Assembly (NCBI RefSeq): GCF_018130545.1
Contig: NZ_JAFCKF010000006.1
Coordinates: 434,001-498,000 of the forward strand
Origin: Bradyrhizobium tropiciagri
Lineage (GTDB): Bacteria > Pseudomonadota > Alphaproteobacteria > Rhizobiales > Xanthobacteraceae
DNA: 64,000 nucleotides
Direction of reading: 5' to 3'
Positions 16,588-25,539 of this stretch are shown piece by piece. Each line of letters begins with the position of its first letter. Position 1 is the first letter of the stretch. Below the pieces are notes generated by a model, which made no database searches, had not been told where the DNA came from, and saw only the letters and a list, made by a program, of their open reading frames with translations. Made by a program: the position numbers and the translations under genes.

Positions 16588-18798
16588 TCAGCGCGGCGGG
16601 GCGGCGGAGGCGGTGCCGCCGTTGAGCAGCGGGGTGATGCGGCGAACGGTGACGCGCCGGTTGATGCGGCTCGGTCCGTCGGTCTGCTCCTTCAGATATT
16701 GCGAGCCGTAACCCTGCGAGGTCAGGTTTTCGGCCGGTACGCCGAACTGCTGTGTCAGCAGCTCTGCGGCGGATTGCGCGCGGCGATCGGACAGCGACAG
16801 ATTGTCGGTGTCGTTGCCGGTCGCATCCGTATGGCCTTCGATCAGGAACACCTCGCGCGGATTGCGCTGGATGGCCCGGTTGAGGCCGTCGGCGATCACC
16901 TGCAGCCTCGCCGCCTGATCCGGCGGGATGGTCCACGATCCGGAGTCGAAGTTGATCGTGTTGAGGTCGATCGACGGCATCTGCATGCGGACATTGGGGC
17001 TGTAGCGGATCTCTTCGAGCGAGTAGCGCCGATCGATCCGCTGCACCGGCGGTGCCTCCATGGTCTCGTAGATTACGTCGGGCGACGCGTCCTGAGCGTC
17101 GACGATGTAGCGATTGTAGGGAATGTTGACCACCGGCGGCGGTACGTCGACATAGAAGCCGCCGACCGCACGCGGATCGCGATAGCTGTTGTCGATGATG
17201 ACGAGCTCACGCCCGCCGGGATCCCTGCGGATTCGGCGCAGCATCTGGCCGTCGGCACCGACCACCGTGATGATCTCGCTGCCGTCGGGACGGACCACGA
17301 TGGTACGGGTTTCGCCGCCGACCGTTTCGGTGCGGATGTCGCGCGCGCCATAGCGGAAACGATAGACGTCGTCGCCGCGCACATAGGCCTGGCCGCTCGG
17401 GTCGCGGATGATGACGCGGTCCGGCTCGGTGTAGATGGTGCGGCCGCCTTCGACCACCTCCTGCCGCTGGCCGCGCAGGTCGGCGATGCTTCCGCCGATG
17501 ATGGCGCCGGCCACTACACCTGCACCGACCGCGGCGCCGATCGCGAGCGGCGTGATGTTGTCATGCCGCGGCGGCGGCGGCAGCGGTGCCGCGACCGCAG
17601 GCGCGGCCCGGAATGCCGGTGCAACCGTCGGCGGGGCGTATTGTGCTTGGCCGGGCGGTGGTGTTGCGGCGGCCGAGCCGGGAACGACTGTCGCGGCGGG
17701 CGGGCCGGCAGGGCGCGCCGGTGCCGCGCCGGGTGCACCCATGGCGGCTCCCTGAGCCGGCGATACGCCCGGACGTGCCGGCTGACCCGGAGCCGGTGTC
17801 GCTCCGGGGGCGCCCATTGCCGCGCCCGGGGTTGCGGGCGTTCCGGGCGGTGTCGCGGGACGTCCCTGCTGACCCGGCGCCGGTGTTGCGGCTCCCGGCG
17901 TTGCAGGTGCAGCAGGCGTCGGCGTGGCGGCTGCCGGCGGCGTGCCGGGCCGTGCAGCTGGAGCGGCGGCGCCCGGTGCTGCCGGTGTCGCGCCCGGCGC
18001 GGGCGTTGTCGGCGACGTCGTGCCAGGCGGTTGCTTGGCGCCACCGGGCCGTTCGCCGCGCAGGCGCTCGGCCGGCGCCATTGTCGGAGCTGCTGGTGTC
18101 GGTGTTGCGGCCGCGGGCGGCGTGCCGGGGCGTGCTGCCGGAGCAGCGGCACCCGGTGCCGGTGTAGCGGCACCCGGCGTCGGAGTCGTATGCGCGGCTC
18201 CCGGCGCTGGCGTCGGCGGCGTGCCCGGCCGCTGCGGTGCTGCGGCAGGCGGTGGAGTCGGCGTGGGATGTGCGGGCGCAGCAGCCGGCGGCGGCGTTGC
18301 AGGCTTCACAGGTGCAGCTGCGGGCGGCTCCGGCCGTGCAGGTGCGGGCGCCGGTTTCGCGGCTGGTGGCTCGGGCCGCGCGGGCGCGGCTGCCGGCGGC
18401 GGTGCCGGACGCGCGGCAGGCGGTTCAGGCCGCGCGGGTGCTGCGGGGGGTGTCGGATGCGCGGGGGCAGCCGCAGGCGGCGGAGGCGGCGTCGGGCGTG
18501 CAGGGGCAGCAGCCGGCGGGGTCGGTTTCGCGGGCGCGGCCGCCGGTGGCGGAGCGGGATGGGCGGGCGGCGCGGCCGCGGGAGGCGTCGGCGGATGCGG
18601 CGCGGCGGCCGGCGGTGCCGGATGTGCGGGCGCGCCCGGCGCCGGCCTTGGCTTCGGCTTTCCGTCAGGTCCGAGTTCTTCCTTCTGCTGCGCCTGTGCG
18701 ACGACCAGCGGCGAAGTTTGTGCGTGCGACGCTGAGGTTGCGAATTGCATCACCGTCAGCGCAGTCGTGGCGAGCAGCACGAGACGAAGCTTTGTCAT
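16588..18798 (-). CDS. OmpA-family outer membrane protein with long Pro/Ala-rich linker
   Basis: A 736-residue protein. It has a signal peptide (MTKLRLVLLATTALTVMQF, cleavage near SHAQT), then a Pro/Ala/Gly-rich low-complexity region of about 360 residues (roughly 45-405) built from short variants such as AAAPARPTPP. A hydrophobic Gly-rich stretch follows (AIGAAVGAGVVAGAIIGGS, near 415), then a region with EVVEGGRTIYTEPDRVIIRD. The C-terminal OmpA domain lies at about 625-725 with FLIEGHTDATGNDTDNLSLSDRRA, which binds peptidoglycan. The linker could span the periplasm. The start at 18798 is chosen because the signal peptide begins there. The linker's base composition keeps the opposite strand open. 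Confidence 0.88.
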   Translation of the reverse strand: MTKLRLVLLATTALTVMQFATSASHAQTSPLVVAQAQQKEELGPDGKPKPRPAPGAPAHPAPPAAAPHPPTPPAAAPPAHPAPPPAAAPAKPTPPAAAPARPTPPPPPAAAPAHPTPPAAPARPEPPAARPAPPPAAAPARPEPPAAKPAPAPARPEPPAAAPVKPATPPPAAAPAHPTPTPPPAAAPQRPGTPPTPAPGAAHTTPTPGAATPAPGAAAPAARPGTPPAAATPTPAAPTMAPAERLRGERPGGAKQPPGTTSPTTPAPGATPAAPGAAAPAARPGTPPAAATPTPAAPATPGAATPAPGQQGRPATPPGTPATPGAAMGAPGATPAPGQPARPGVSPAQGAAMGAPGAAPARPAGPPAATVVPGSAAATPPPGQAQYAPPTVAPAFRAAPAVAAPLPPPPRHDNITPLAIGAAVGAGVVAGAIIGGSIADLRGQRQEVVEGGRTIYTEPDRVIIRDPSGQAYVRGDDVYRFRYGARDIRTETVGGETRTIVVRPDGSEIITVVGADGQMLRRIRRDPGGRELVIIDNSYRDPRAVGGFYVDVPPPVVNIPYNRYIVDAQDASPDVIYETMEAPPVQRIDRRYSLEEIRYSPNVRMQMPSIDLNTINFDSGSWTIPPDQAARLQVIADGLNRAIQRNPREVFLIEGHTDATGNDTDNLSLSDRRAQSAAELLTQQFGVPAENLTSQGYGSQYLKEQTDGPSRINRRVTVRRITPLLNGGTASAAPPR

Positions 18799-19121
18799 GG
18801 TATTGGAGTCCCCGGGCGGAAAGTCTGGGCAGGAGGGAGAGTGAGAGCCGAACAATTCGGCGACACGATGAATTGCCAGCCGTTAGGCCGGATTGTGGCG
18901 AGCACCGAATCATCGGCGAAGTTTATTTCGACATTATAACGGGTTGCATGTGGCTTTGTTCACTGGACATTCAGAAGAAACGCTCCGACACATTCGCAAT
19001 CGATGTGGAACTGAGGCGCGCGCGTGATCGATCGCGCGACGGGTCGATCTGTCGCAGGTTGCATGCCGGGTGGTTCAGGCAGTTCCCGCGCCGCTGATTC
19101 GCCGCGCAATCCGCCCGGCCG
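18799..19121. other. Gene-free region upstream of the OmpA gene
   Basis: These 323 bases hold no reading frame with coding character. They should contain the OmpA promoter (minus strand). AT content is locally higher around 18925-18965. No clear operator, RNA gene or repeat was recognised. Confidence 0.5.
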
Positions 19122-19508
19122 CTATTCGGGCGTGTGGCAGACCGCCTCGATATTGTGCCCGTCGGGATCGAGCACGAACGCGCCGTAATATGTCGGGTGA
19201 TAATGCGCGCGAATGCCGGGCGCGCCGTTGTCGCGGCCGCCGGCCGCAAGCGCGGCCTTGTAGAAGGCGTCGACGGTGGCGCGGTCCTTGGCGGTGATCG
19301 CGACATGCACCGGCTTGTTCATCGCGCCTTCGCCGCCGATCCAGAAATCCGGCTTGCCGTTGGCGCCGAAGCCCGCCGCCGGCGCGTGCCCGGTCACCTC
19401 GGCGGGCACTTCCATGATCAGGCCGTAGCCGAGCGGCGCCAGCGCCGCCTGGTAGAACGCCTTCGCACGTTCGTAGTCAGAGACCGAAAAGCCGATATGG
19501 TCGATCAT
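19122..19508 (-). CDS. VOC (glyoxalase/bleomycin resistance) family protein
   Basis: A 128-residue protein with two betaalphabetabetabeta modules of the vicinal-oxygen-chelate fold. Likely metal ligands are His4 (MIDHIGFSVSD), His in KPVHVAITAKDR and Glu in DGHNIEAVCHTPE. The AFVLDPDGHNIEAV pattern is typical of this subgroup. Family members include glyoxalases, dioxygenases and antibiotic-binding proteins; nothing in the context points to one of these. It is followed, in the same direction on the genome's minus strand, by a long gene-free stretch. Confidence 0.88.
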   Translation of the reverse strand: MIDHIGFSVSDYERAKAFYQAALAPLGYGLIMEVPAEVTGHAPAAGFGANGKPDFWIGGEGAMNKPVHVAITAKDRATVDAFYKAALAAGGRDNGAPGIRAHYHPTYYGAFVLDPDGHNIEAVCHTPE

Positions 19509-19602
19509 CGCGAGCCTCCGTTGTTGTGATGCATTCGCATCCGCGCTCTGGCTTCACCTCATCTTGAAACGGGGAGGTGAGGGCCGCGGCCGCGAGCTCA
19601 TC

Positions 19603-20430
19603 TCACTCTCGCACCAGCAGAGTGTTGCTGCGGGTCCGGCCCTGATCGACGTAGCCGCGCGTGTGCATGTCGGCGATGCAGTCGTCGGTCCATTCGTCCT
19701 TCGACAGATGCTCGATCACCACCGCGCGGGGCCACAATGCTTCCGGCGCGTCGCGGAAGAAGCCGGTCAGCACGCGGTCCTCGAAGCCCTCGACGTCGAT
19801 CTTCAGCGCGTCGACCGTAGCAGTGCCGGCCTCGTCGAGAATGCGTTGCAGCCGCAGCGACGGCACCTTGTATGCCTTACCGGTGGGCGTACCGGTGACG
19901 ATGTGGCTGGCGCCGAGATTGTCGCCGTCGGTCTCGATCATCAGCTCGCCGTCGGTCGGGCCAGCGGCCGCCGCAACCAGCCGCACCTGCGGGTAGTTGG
20001 AGGCCTGCGTGTTGAACTTGAGCCGCGCATGCGTCACCGGATGCGGCTCGATCGCGATCACCTTGCCATCGGGGCCGACATTGCGCGCCAGCGCCAGCGC
20101 ATAGGTGCCGACATTGGCGCCGAGATCGACGAAGGTGCCGCCGGCGCCGACATGCCGACGCAGAAAGGCGAGCTCTTCGAGATTGTAATCGGGATTGAAC
20201 AGCGCGCCGCGCTCGGTCGCGCTGGCCTGGTGATAGAAGCGAAACGACGCGCCCTGATAGCTCACGTCGAGCGGCCCCGAGCCGAACAGATCGACCAGCC
20301 GCGACAGCCAGGGCCGGAACGCGCCGCGCTTCAATCCCGAGCCGTGCGCCAGCCGGATGATGGCGGCCTGCGCCGCATTGGGCGCAAAGGCGCCGAACGG
20401 CGCCGGCGAAATGTCGTTGCTGGGGATCAA
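19603..20430 (-). CDS. FkbM family methyltransferase
   Basis: A 275-residue SAM-dependent methyltransferase. The SAM-binding motif is GTFVDLGANVGTYALALA (about residues 95-112) followed by VIAIEPHPVTHARL. DALKIDVEGFEDRVLTGF is the conserved FkbM signature. Such enzymes O-methylate sugars or polyketides; in rhizobia they often modify surface glycans. The start is a TTG at 20430 with GAGG 7 nt upstream. No glycan cluster surrounds it, so the acceptor is unknown. Confidence 0.87.
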   Translation of the reverse strand: MIPSNDISPAPFGAFAPNAAQAAIIRLAHGSGLKRGAFRPWLSRLVDLFGSGPLDVSYQGASFRFYHQASATERGALFNPDYNLEELAFLRRHVGAGGTFVDLGANVGTYALALARNVGPDGKVIAIEPHPVTHARLKFNTQASNYPQVRLVAAAAGPTDGELMIETDGDNLGASHIVTGTPTGKAYKVPSLRLQRILDEAGTATVDALKIDVEGFEDRVLTGFFRDAPEALWPRAVVIEHLSKDEWTDDCIADMHTRGYVDQGRTRSNTLLVRE

Positions 20431-20636
20431 GCCTGGTCCTCGTCAAAAGCGCGGCATGCATAACCGGTTTTGACCGGAGCGCCAACGGCTCGTTCGGGCG
20501 TCCTTGCCACCGATTTGCCCGGCGGCGCAAGCCCTTGCGCCCTCCGTGAGAGGAGGGCGGAACGAAGAGCAAGACTCGGACAAAATCATGTCGCGAGAAT
20601 ACAGAAGTATGACTCACAAGCCGCAACATATTCGGT

Positions 20637-20760
20637 GTCGTCCCGGCGAAGGCCGGGACCCATACGCCGCAGCAGTCGTTGGGAGCGAGGCTCGTCATTC
20701 CAGCGTCGTTCAACAATCACGTTTAGTGGTTATGGGTCCCGGCCTTCGCCGGGACGACGG
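20637..20760. repeat. Dispersed 'gtcgtcccgg' inverted repeat, copy 2
   Basis: Outer arms gtcgtcccggcgaaggccgggac and gtcccggccttcgccgggacgac in part mirror each other, around about 75 variable bases and gtggttatggg. This is the clearest copy of the family and fills most of the 359-base gap between the kinase and FkbM genes. No gene is seen in that gap. Confidence 0.82.
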
Positions 20761-20789
20761 CGAATGTGTGGCAACTGCGCGCCACCATC

Positions 20790-22934
20790 TCACCCCGCTG
20801 GCGCTTGATCCCGCTTCAGGCGGCGCGAGCGCGCGGCCTTGTGCAGCACGCGGGCGAGTTGCTCGGCGGAATAGGGCTTATGCAGCAGCTCGAAGCCGCC
20901 GCTGCCCTGCTGCGACAGCACCTGGCTGTAGCCGGAGGCGAGCACGATCGGCAGATCGAGGCCCTGCCGGCGGATCTCTTCCGCGAGCTCGATGCCGCTC
21001 ATGCCGGGCATCACGACATCGGTGAACACCAGGTCGAAGCGGTTGGGGTCGACCGCGAGCTCCTCCAGCGCGTGGGTGGCGTTTTCGACCAGCACGCAGG
21101 TGCAGCCGAGCTGGGTCAGCGTGTCGGCGGCGAATTTTCCGACCTCGGCATTGTCCTCGACGATCAGCACCGACGCACTGGTCGGATCGACCGAAGGCGC
21201 ATCCTCCGTGAGCGGCGATTGCGCGCTGGGTCCGCCGACGACGCGCGGCAGATACAGTGTGAACGTCGAGCCCTTGCCGACTTCGCTGGTCACGGTGACC
21301 TCGCCGCCGGACTGCTTGGCGAAGCCGAACACCTGCGACAGGCCGAGGCCGGTGCCGTGGCCGACCTCCTTGGTGGTGTAGAACGGCTCGAAGATGCGGC
21401 CGAACAGCTCCTGCGGAATGCCGACGCCGGTATCGGCCACCGTGATAGCGACATGGCCGTGCGAGTTCGGTGGAGTGCTCGTCGCGGATGGCAGCTCGTC
21501 CACGACGCGGACCGCGATCGTGAGCCGGCCGACGCCGTCCATGGCGTCGCGGGCATTCACCGCCATGTTGAGGATGGCGGTCTCGAACTGGCCGGCATCG
21601 GCATTGACGAGGCAGGTCTCGTCCGGCACCTGCGCGGTGATTTCGACCCGTGAGCCGATCAGGGTGGTGATCATCTCGCTCAGGGTGCGGACGTTCTGGC
21701 AGGCGTCGAACACTTCGGGCTTGAGGGTCTGCCGGCGCGCGAATGCCAGCAGCTGGTTTGTCAGCTTGGCGGCGCGGTTCACGGTGTTGGAGATCGCATC
21801 GATGTAGCGCAGCCGCCGCGGCTCCGGCAGGTCCGGCCGCCGCAGCATGTCGACCGAGGCGCGGATCACGGTGAGCAGATTGTTGAAGTCGTGCGCGACG
21901 CCGCCGGTGAGTTGCCCGAGTGCCTCCAGCCGCTGTCCATGGCGCAGCGCCTCCTCGGCCTCGATGCGTCGGTTGGCCTCTTCCTCCAGACGCTGGGTGC
22001 GCCGATAGGCGAGCGCGAGCAGGCCGAACAGCAGGGCGGTGGCCGGGATGCCGAAGATCAGGTGCTGGGCCATGGTCGAGACCCAGCGCGAGCGGATCGC
22101 CGCAGTTTCGAGGCCGGCACTGACATAAACCGGGTATTCGGCCAGCCGCTCATAGCGCATGCGCCGCTCGATGCCGTCGGCCGGGGACAGGATCGTCATG
22201 GTCCCGGCCTGCGGGTGGGCGACGAGCTGCTGCCCGAGCGGTCCGCTGGGCTCGAACCTGACGGGGTGGTCGATGACGGGGAAGTGCGCCAGCACCGCGC
22301 CGTCGGTCCGGATCAGCGCCAGGAAGCTGCCCGGTTCGCGGCCGATCTTGGCGTAGAAATTCTCGAAATATTCCGGAAGTACGGATGCCTGGATCACGCC
22401 GCCGAAGCTGCCGTCCTCGTTGTTGCGGCGCCGGCCGACGCTGAAGAACCGCGCGCCCAGATAGGGCGGCCGCGGCGTCAGCACTTCGCCGATAAAGGTG
22501 CCGATGTCGCCTTGGACGTGGATCCGGAAATAGTCCCGATCCGAGAAATCGATGTCGGGAGCCGGCTCCACCAGGCTGTTGACGAGGGCACGGCCGTTGG
22601 CATCGAACACCCAGACCGATTTTACCTGGGGCAGCGCCTCGGCGACCGCGCGGAGCCGCTGATGCAGGGTCTTCTCGTGCGCGGTGATGTCGGCATCGCT
22701 CATGCCGCGGATCACCTCGGTGACCTCGGCGAGGCTGCGGTCGATGGTCTCGAACACCTTGAGCGCGTGCTCATGGGCGATGTCGAGCGTGCGCTGTATC
22801 TCCTGGTCGGCGGCGTCGCTGGTCGAGATCCAGGACATCGCCGAGGCAAACATGAACAGCGCCAGCGGAAGGGCCAGCGAGGCGGCCATCATCCATTGCA
22901 GCAGTCTCAGCGAATTGCGGTGTGCGGTTTGCAC
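20790..22934 (-). CDS. Hybrid sensor histidine kinase/response regulator
   Basis: A 714-residue membrane kinase. It has a first transmembrane helix (about residues 14-35), a periplasmic dCache/PDC-type sensor region (about 40-280) and a second helix (LIFGIPATALLFGLLAL, near 290). A HisKA domain follows with the phospho-acceptor His in GGVAHDFNNLL (about 345), then the HATPase (NMAVNARDAM, ADTGVGIP, GTGLGLS) and a C-terminal receiver (VLIVEDNAEV, FTDVVMPGMSG). The start is GTG at 22934 with GGAG 5 nt upstream. It is divergent from feoAB. No separate partner regulator is adjacent; the signal is unknown. Confidence 0.93.
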   Translation of the reverse strand: MQTAHRNSLRLLQWMMAASLALPLALFMFASAMSWISTSDAADQEIQRTLDIAHEHALKVFETIDRSLAEVTEVIRGMSDADITAHEKTLHQRLRAVAEALPQVKSVWVFDANGRALVNSLVEPAPDIDFSDRDYFRIHVQGDIGTFIGEVLTPRPPYLGARFFSVGRRRNNEDGSFGGVIQASVLPEYFENFYAKIGREPGSFLALIRTDGAVLAHFPVIDHPVRFEPSGPLGQQLVAHPQAGTMTILSPADGIERRMRYERLAEYPVYVSAGLETAAIRSRWVSTMAQHLIFGIPATALLFGLLALAYRRTQRLEEEANRRIEAEEALRHGQRLEALGQLTGGVAHDFNNLLTVIRASVDMLRRPDLPEPRRLRYIDAISNTVNRAAKLTNQLLAFARRQTLKPEVFDACQNVRTLSEMITTLIGSRVEITAQVPDETCLVNADAGQFETAILNMAVNARDAMDGVGRLTIAVRVVDELPSATSTPPNSHGHVAITVADTGVGIPQELFGRIFEPFYTTKEVGHGTGLGLSQVFGFAKQSGGEVTVTSEVGKGSTFTLYLPRVVGGPSAQSPLTEDAPSVDPTSASVLIVEDNAEVGKFAADTLTQLGCTCVLVENATHALEELAVDPNRFDLVFTDVVMPGMSGIELAEEIRRQGLDLPIVLASGYSQVLSQQGSGGFELLHKPYSAEQLARVLHKAARSRRLKRDQAPAG

Positions 22935-23197
22935 GGGCGCTCCGGCTCCGCAGCGACATTAACGCAAACCGTTGCGCCGGAGGAAGCGAAACCCCGTCCT
23001 GGCGCGTGGTGCAGGGGCTGCTTCGTCATGCCGCGGCCGCTCAAGGTTACCGGAGGCCAACCGGGATCGATCAAGTGGTCGCCACCTCACATCCGTGGCG
23101 GCGCCGGGCGGGCGCTGCTCGGCGCCATCACGACCTCGTTAGCCCTTTGCCGCCAGTCAAGCGCAAAATCGGCCGGGATGGCGCGTCCGGGTGCTGT

Positions 23198-23214
23198 TTT
23201 TAGGAGTTCTAAAA
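23198..23214 (+). promoter_or_regulatory. Irr/ICE-like palindrome upstream of feoA
   Basis: TTTTAG-GAGTT-CTAAAA has perfect 6-bp arms and lies 54 nt before the feoA ATG in the 333-base gap between the kinase and feoA. It resembles the TTTAGAA...TTCTAAA iron control element bound by Irr in alphaproteobacteria, with a slightly different spacer. Control of feoAB by Irr is known in Bradyrhizobium, which supports the reading. The rest of the gap shows no gene. Confidence 0.6.
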
Positions 23215-23267
23215 CCTCTCACGGGCAAATGCTTGACCCTGTGACTACCTGCTGAAAAACAGGCCGC

Positions 23268-23555
23268 ATGACAGGCGATCCAAACTCCTCCCAGGACAAT
23301 CCAAGGGATATCCGGCTCGGACATGCGGATCGCGGCTTTGTCGGCAAGATCATCAGGCTCGATGCGCTCGTGACGGGCTCATCGCTCTCTGCGCAGGAGC
23401 TGGAGCAGCGCCTGGTCGAGATGGGATTTGTGGAAGGCGCGCGCGTGGAAATCCTGCATGAAGGCACGATCCGGCGGGATCCGATCGCGGTGCGCGTCGA
23501 CAACATCACGATCGCGCTGCGCCGGAGCGAAGCCATGGCCGTGATCGTCGAATGA
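23268..23555 (+). CDS. feoA: FeoA domain ferrous iron transport protein
   Basis: A 95-residue cytoplasmic SH3-like protein that partners FeoB in ferrous iron uptake. The FeoA core is recognisable: LEQRLVEMGFVEGARVEILHEG, then RRDPIAVRVDNITIALRRSEAMAVIVE. It carries an N-terminal extension of about 25 residues compared with short FeoA proteins. The stop codon overlaps the feoB start (ATGA), so the two are translationally coupled. Iron control through the palindrome at 23198-23214 is likely. Confidence 0.92.
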   Translation: MTGDPNSSQDNPRDIRLGHADRGFVGKIIRLDALVTGSSLSAQELEQRLVEMGFVEGARVEILHEGTIRRDPIAVRVDNITIALRRSEAMAVIVE

Positions 23556-25426
23556 CCACAGCATCCCTGCGCCTGGCGCTGGTCGGCGCGCCGAACACCG
23601 GCAAGACGTCGCTGTTCAACCGGTTGACCGGCAGCAGCCAGAAAGTCGCCAACTATCCCGGCGTCACGGTCGAGCGCAAATCCGGCGGCTTCGTCACGCC
23701 GGAGGGCCGCAGCGTCACCGTGCTCGACCTGCCCGGCACCTATTCGCTGCGCGGCCGCAGCCCGGACGAGGAAATCACCCGCGACATCGTGCTCGGCCGC
23801 TTCGACGGCGAGGCGGTGCCTGATCTCGTGCTCTGCGTCGCAGACGCCACCAATCTGCGGTTGACCTTGCGGCTGGTGCTCGAGCTGAAGCGCGTCGGCC
23901 GGCCGATGATGCTCGTGCTCAACATGATCGACATCGCCAAGCGCCGCGGTGTCACGATCGATCTTGATCGGATGTCGCAGGAGCTGGGGCTGCCGATCGT
24001 GACCTCGGTCGCGGTGCGCAAGGGTGGCGTCGACGAGTTGTTGAAGCGGACCGACGAATTCCTGGCGCGGTCGCATGAGGCGGCGGCCAGCGAGTGGACG
24101 ACGCCGACGATCGCCGATCTCAAGGCGGCGCAGCGTGAGGCGGACCGGATCATCGCGGTAGCGGTGACGCTGCCGACCAAGCCGGACACGCTGACCAACC
24201 GGATCGATTCGGTGGTGCTGCATCCGGTCTTGGGCCTCGTGGTCCTGGCCGTGATCCTGTTCGTGATGTTCCAGGCGGTATTCACCTGGGCGCAGCCGGC
24301 GATGGAGCTGCTGTCGGACGGCTTCTCCGCGCTGGGGCAACTGATCCACGACGTCTTGCCCGAGAGCTGGACCCTGTTGCAGAGCTTCCTGCAGAACGGC
24401 CTGATCTCCGGCGTCGGCAGCGTCATCGTGTTCCTGCCGCAGATCATCATCATCTTCCTGTTCATCCTGCTGCTGGAAGATTTCGGCTACATGGCGCGCG
24501 CCGCGTTCCTGATGGACCGCATCATGGGCGGCGCCGGGCTGCATGGCCGCGCCTTCATTCCGCTGCTGTCGAGTTTCGCCTGCGCCATTCCCGGCATCAT
24601 GGCGACGCGGGTGATCGACAATCCACGCGACCGCCTGACCACGATCCTGATCGCGCCGCTGATGACCTGCTCGGCGCGCATTCCGGTCTACACGCTGATC
24701 ATCTCGGCCTTCGTTCCGGCGACCACGGTGTGGGGCTTCGTCAATCTGCAAGGGCTCGTGATGTTCGGGCTCTATGCCGCAGGGATCACCAGCGCGCTGA
24801 CGGTCTCGGCGATCGCAAAATTCTTCCTGTGGCGCGACCATGCGCCGGCGCCGTTCATGCTGGAATTGCCCGACTACAAGGTGCCGCGGCTGAAGAGCAT
24901 CGCGATCGGCGTGTTCAACCGCGCCAAGATGTTCCTGTATCGCGCGGGCACCACGATCCTCTCGATGATGGTGCTGATCTGGTTCCTGGCTTCGTTCCCG
25001 CAGGCGCCGGCCGGCGCCGAGGGGCCGGCGATCAATTACAGCTTCGCGGCGATGATCGGCCATGCGCTGGAGCCGCTGCTGCGGCCGATCGGCTTCAACT
25101 GGCAGATCGCGGTGGCGCTGATCCCGGGCATGGCGGCGCGCGAGGTCGCGGTCGCCGCACTCGGTACCGTCTATTCGATCGAGGGCGGCAAGGAAGCGGC
25201 GGATGCGATCGGCCAGGTGCTGGCGCAGAAATGGACGCTGGCGACCGCACTGTCGATGCTGGTCTGGTACATCTTCGCCCCGCAATGCGCCTCGACGCTC
25301 GCAGTGATCCGCCGCGAGACCGGCGGCGCGAAATGGATGGTGGTGACTTTCCTCTACATGCTCGTGCTGGCCTATGCTGCGAGTTTCCTGACCTTCAATC
25401 TGGCGCAGGCGCTGGGCCTCCATTAA
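23552..25426 (+). CDS. feoB: Ferrous iron transporter FeoB
   Basis: A 624-residue inner-membrane Fe2+ transporter with an N-terminal GTPase domain: G1 GAPNTGKTSLFNRL (about residues 10-23), G3 DLPGTYSLRG and G4 NMID. A helical S domain links it to a membrane region from about residue 225, with two Gate motifs (FACAIPGIMATRVI and AREVAVAALGTVY). It is shorter than the 773-residue E. coli protein mainly at the C-terminus and has no FeoC. It overlaps feoA by 4 nt. This pair should supply Fe2+ under low iron. Confidence 0.96.
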   Translation: MTTASLRLALVGAPNTGKTSLFNRLTGSSQKVANYPGVTVERKSGGFVTPEGRSVTVLDLPGTYSLRGRSPDEEITRDIVLGRFDGEAVPDLVLCVADATNLRLTLRLVLELKRVGRPMMLVLNMIDIAKRRGVTIDLDRMSQELGLPIVTSVAVRKGGVDELLKRTDEFLARSHEAAASEWTTPTIADLKAAQREADRIIAVAVTLPTKPDTLTNRIDSVVLHPVLGLVVLAVILFVMFQAVFTWAQPAMELLSDGFSALGQLIHDVLPESWTLLQSFLQNGLISGVGSVIVFLPQIIIIFLFILLLEDFGYMARAAFLMDRIMGGAGLHGRAFIPLLSSFACAIPGIMATRVIDNPRDRLTTILIAPLMTCSARIPVYTLIISAFVPATTVWGFVNLQGLVMFGLYAAGITSALTVSAIAKFFLWRDHAPAPFMLELPDYKVPRLKSIAIGVFNRAKMFLYRAGTTILSMMVLIWFLASFPQAPAGAEGPAINYSFAAMIGHALEPLLRPIGFNWQIAVALIPGMAAREVAVAALGTVYSIEGGKEAADAIGQVLAQKWTLATALSMLVWYIFAPQCASTLAVIRRETGGAKWMVVTFLYMLVLAYAASFLTFNLAQALGLH

Positions 25427-25539
25427 ACGCAGTATTGCGTTCCGTCATACGGGCCAGAGGTCGCAATGGTTACAATCGGTCGAACGAGGAAGTAGAGTTC
25501 ATCCGAAGCGCATCACGCGCTGCCCTGCGAGACCACGCA

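Noticed and set aside
16699-18735. Open frame of 678 codons antisense to the OmpA gene
   Set aside because: Its sequence is almost entirely Arg, Gly and Cys, produced by the complement of the Pro/Ala-rich linker; the minus-strand product has signal peptide and OmpA domain.
23219-25423. Open frame of 734 codons opposite feoB
   Set aside because: Mirrors the feoB reading frame and is dominated by Arg, His and Gln; feoB motifs are intact.
24730-25539. N-terminal extension of the Pat-type protein into feoB
   Set aside because: The text before residue 1 of the chosen start has no homology and reads out of frame through feoB.
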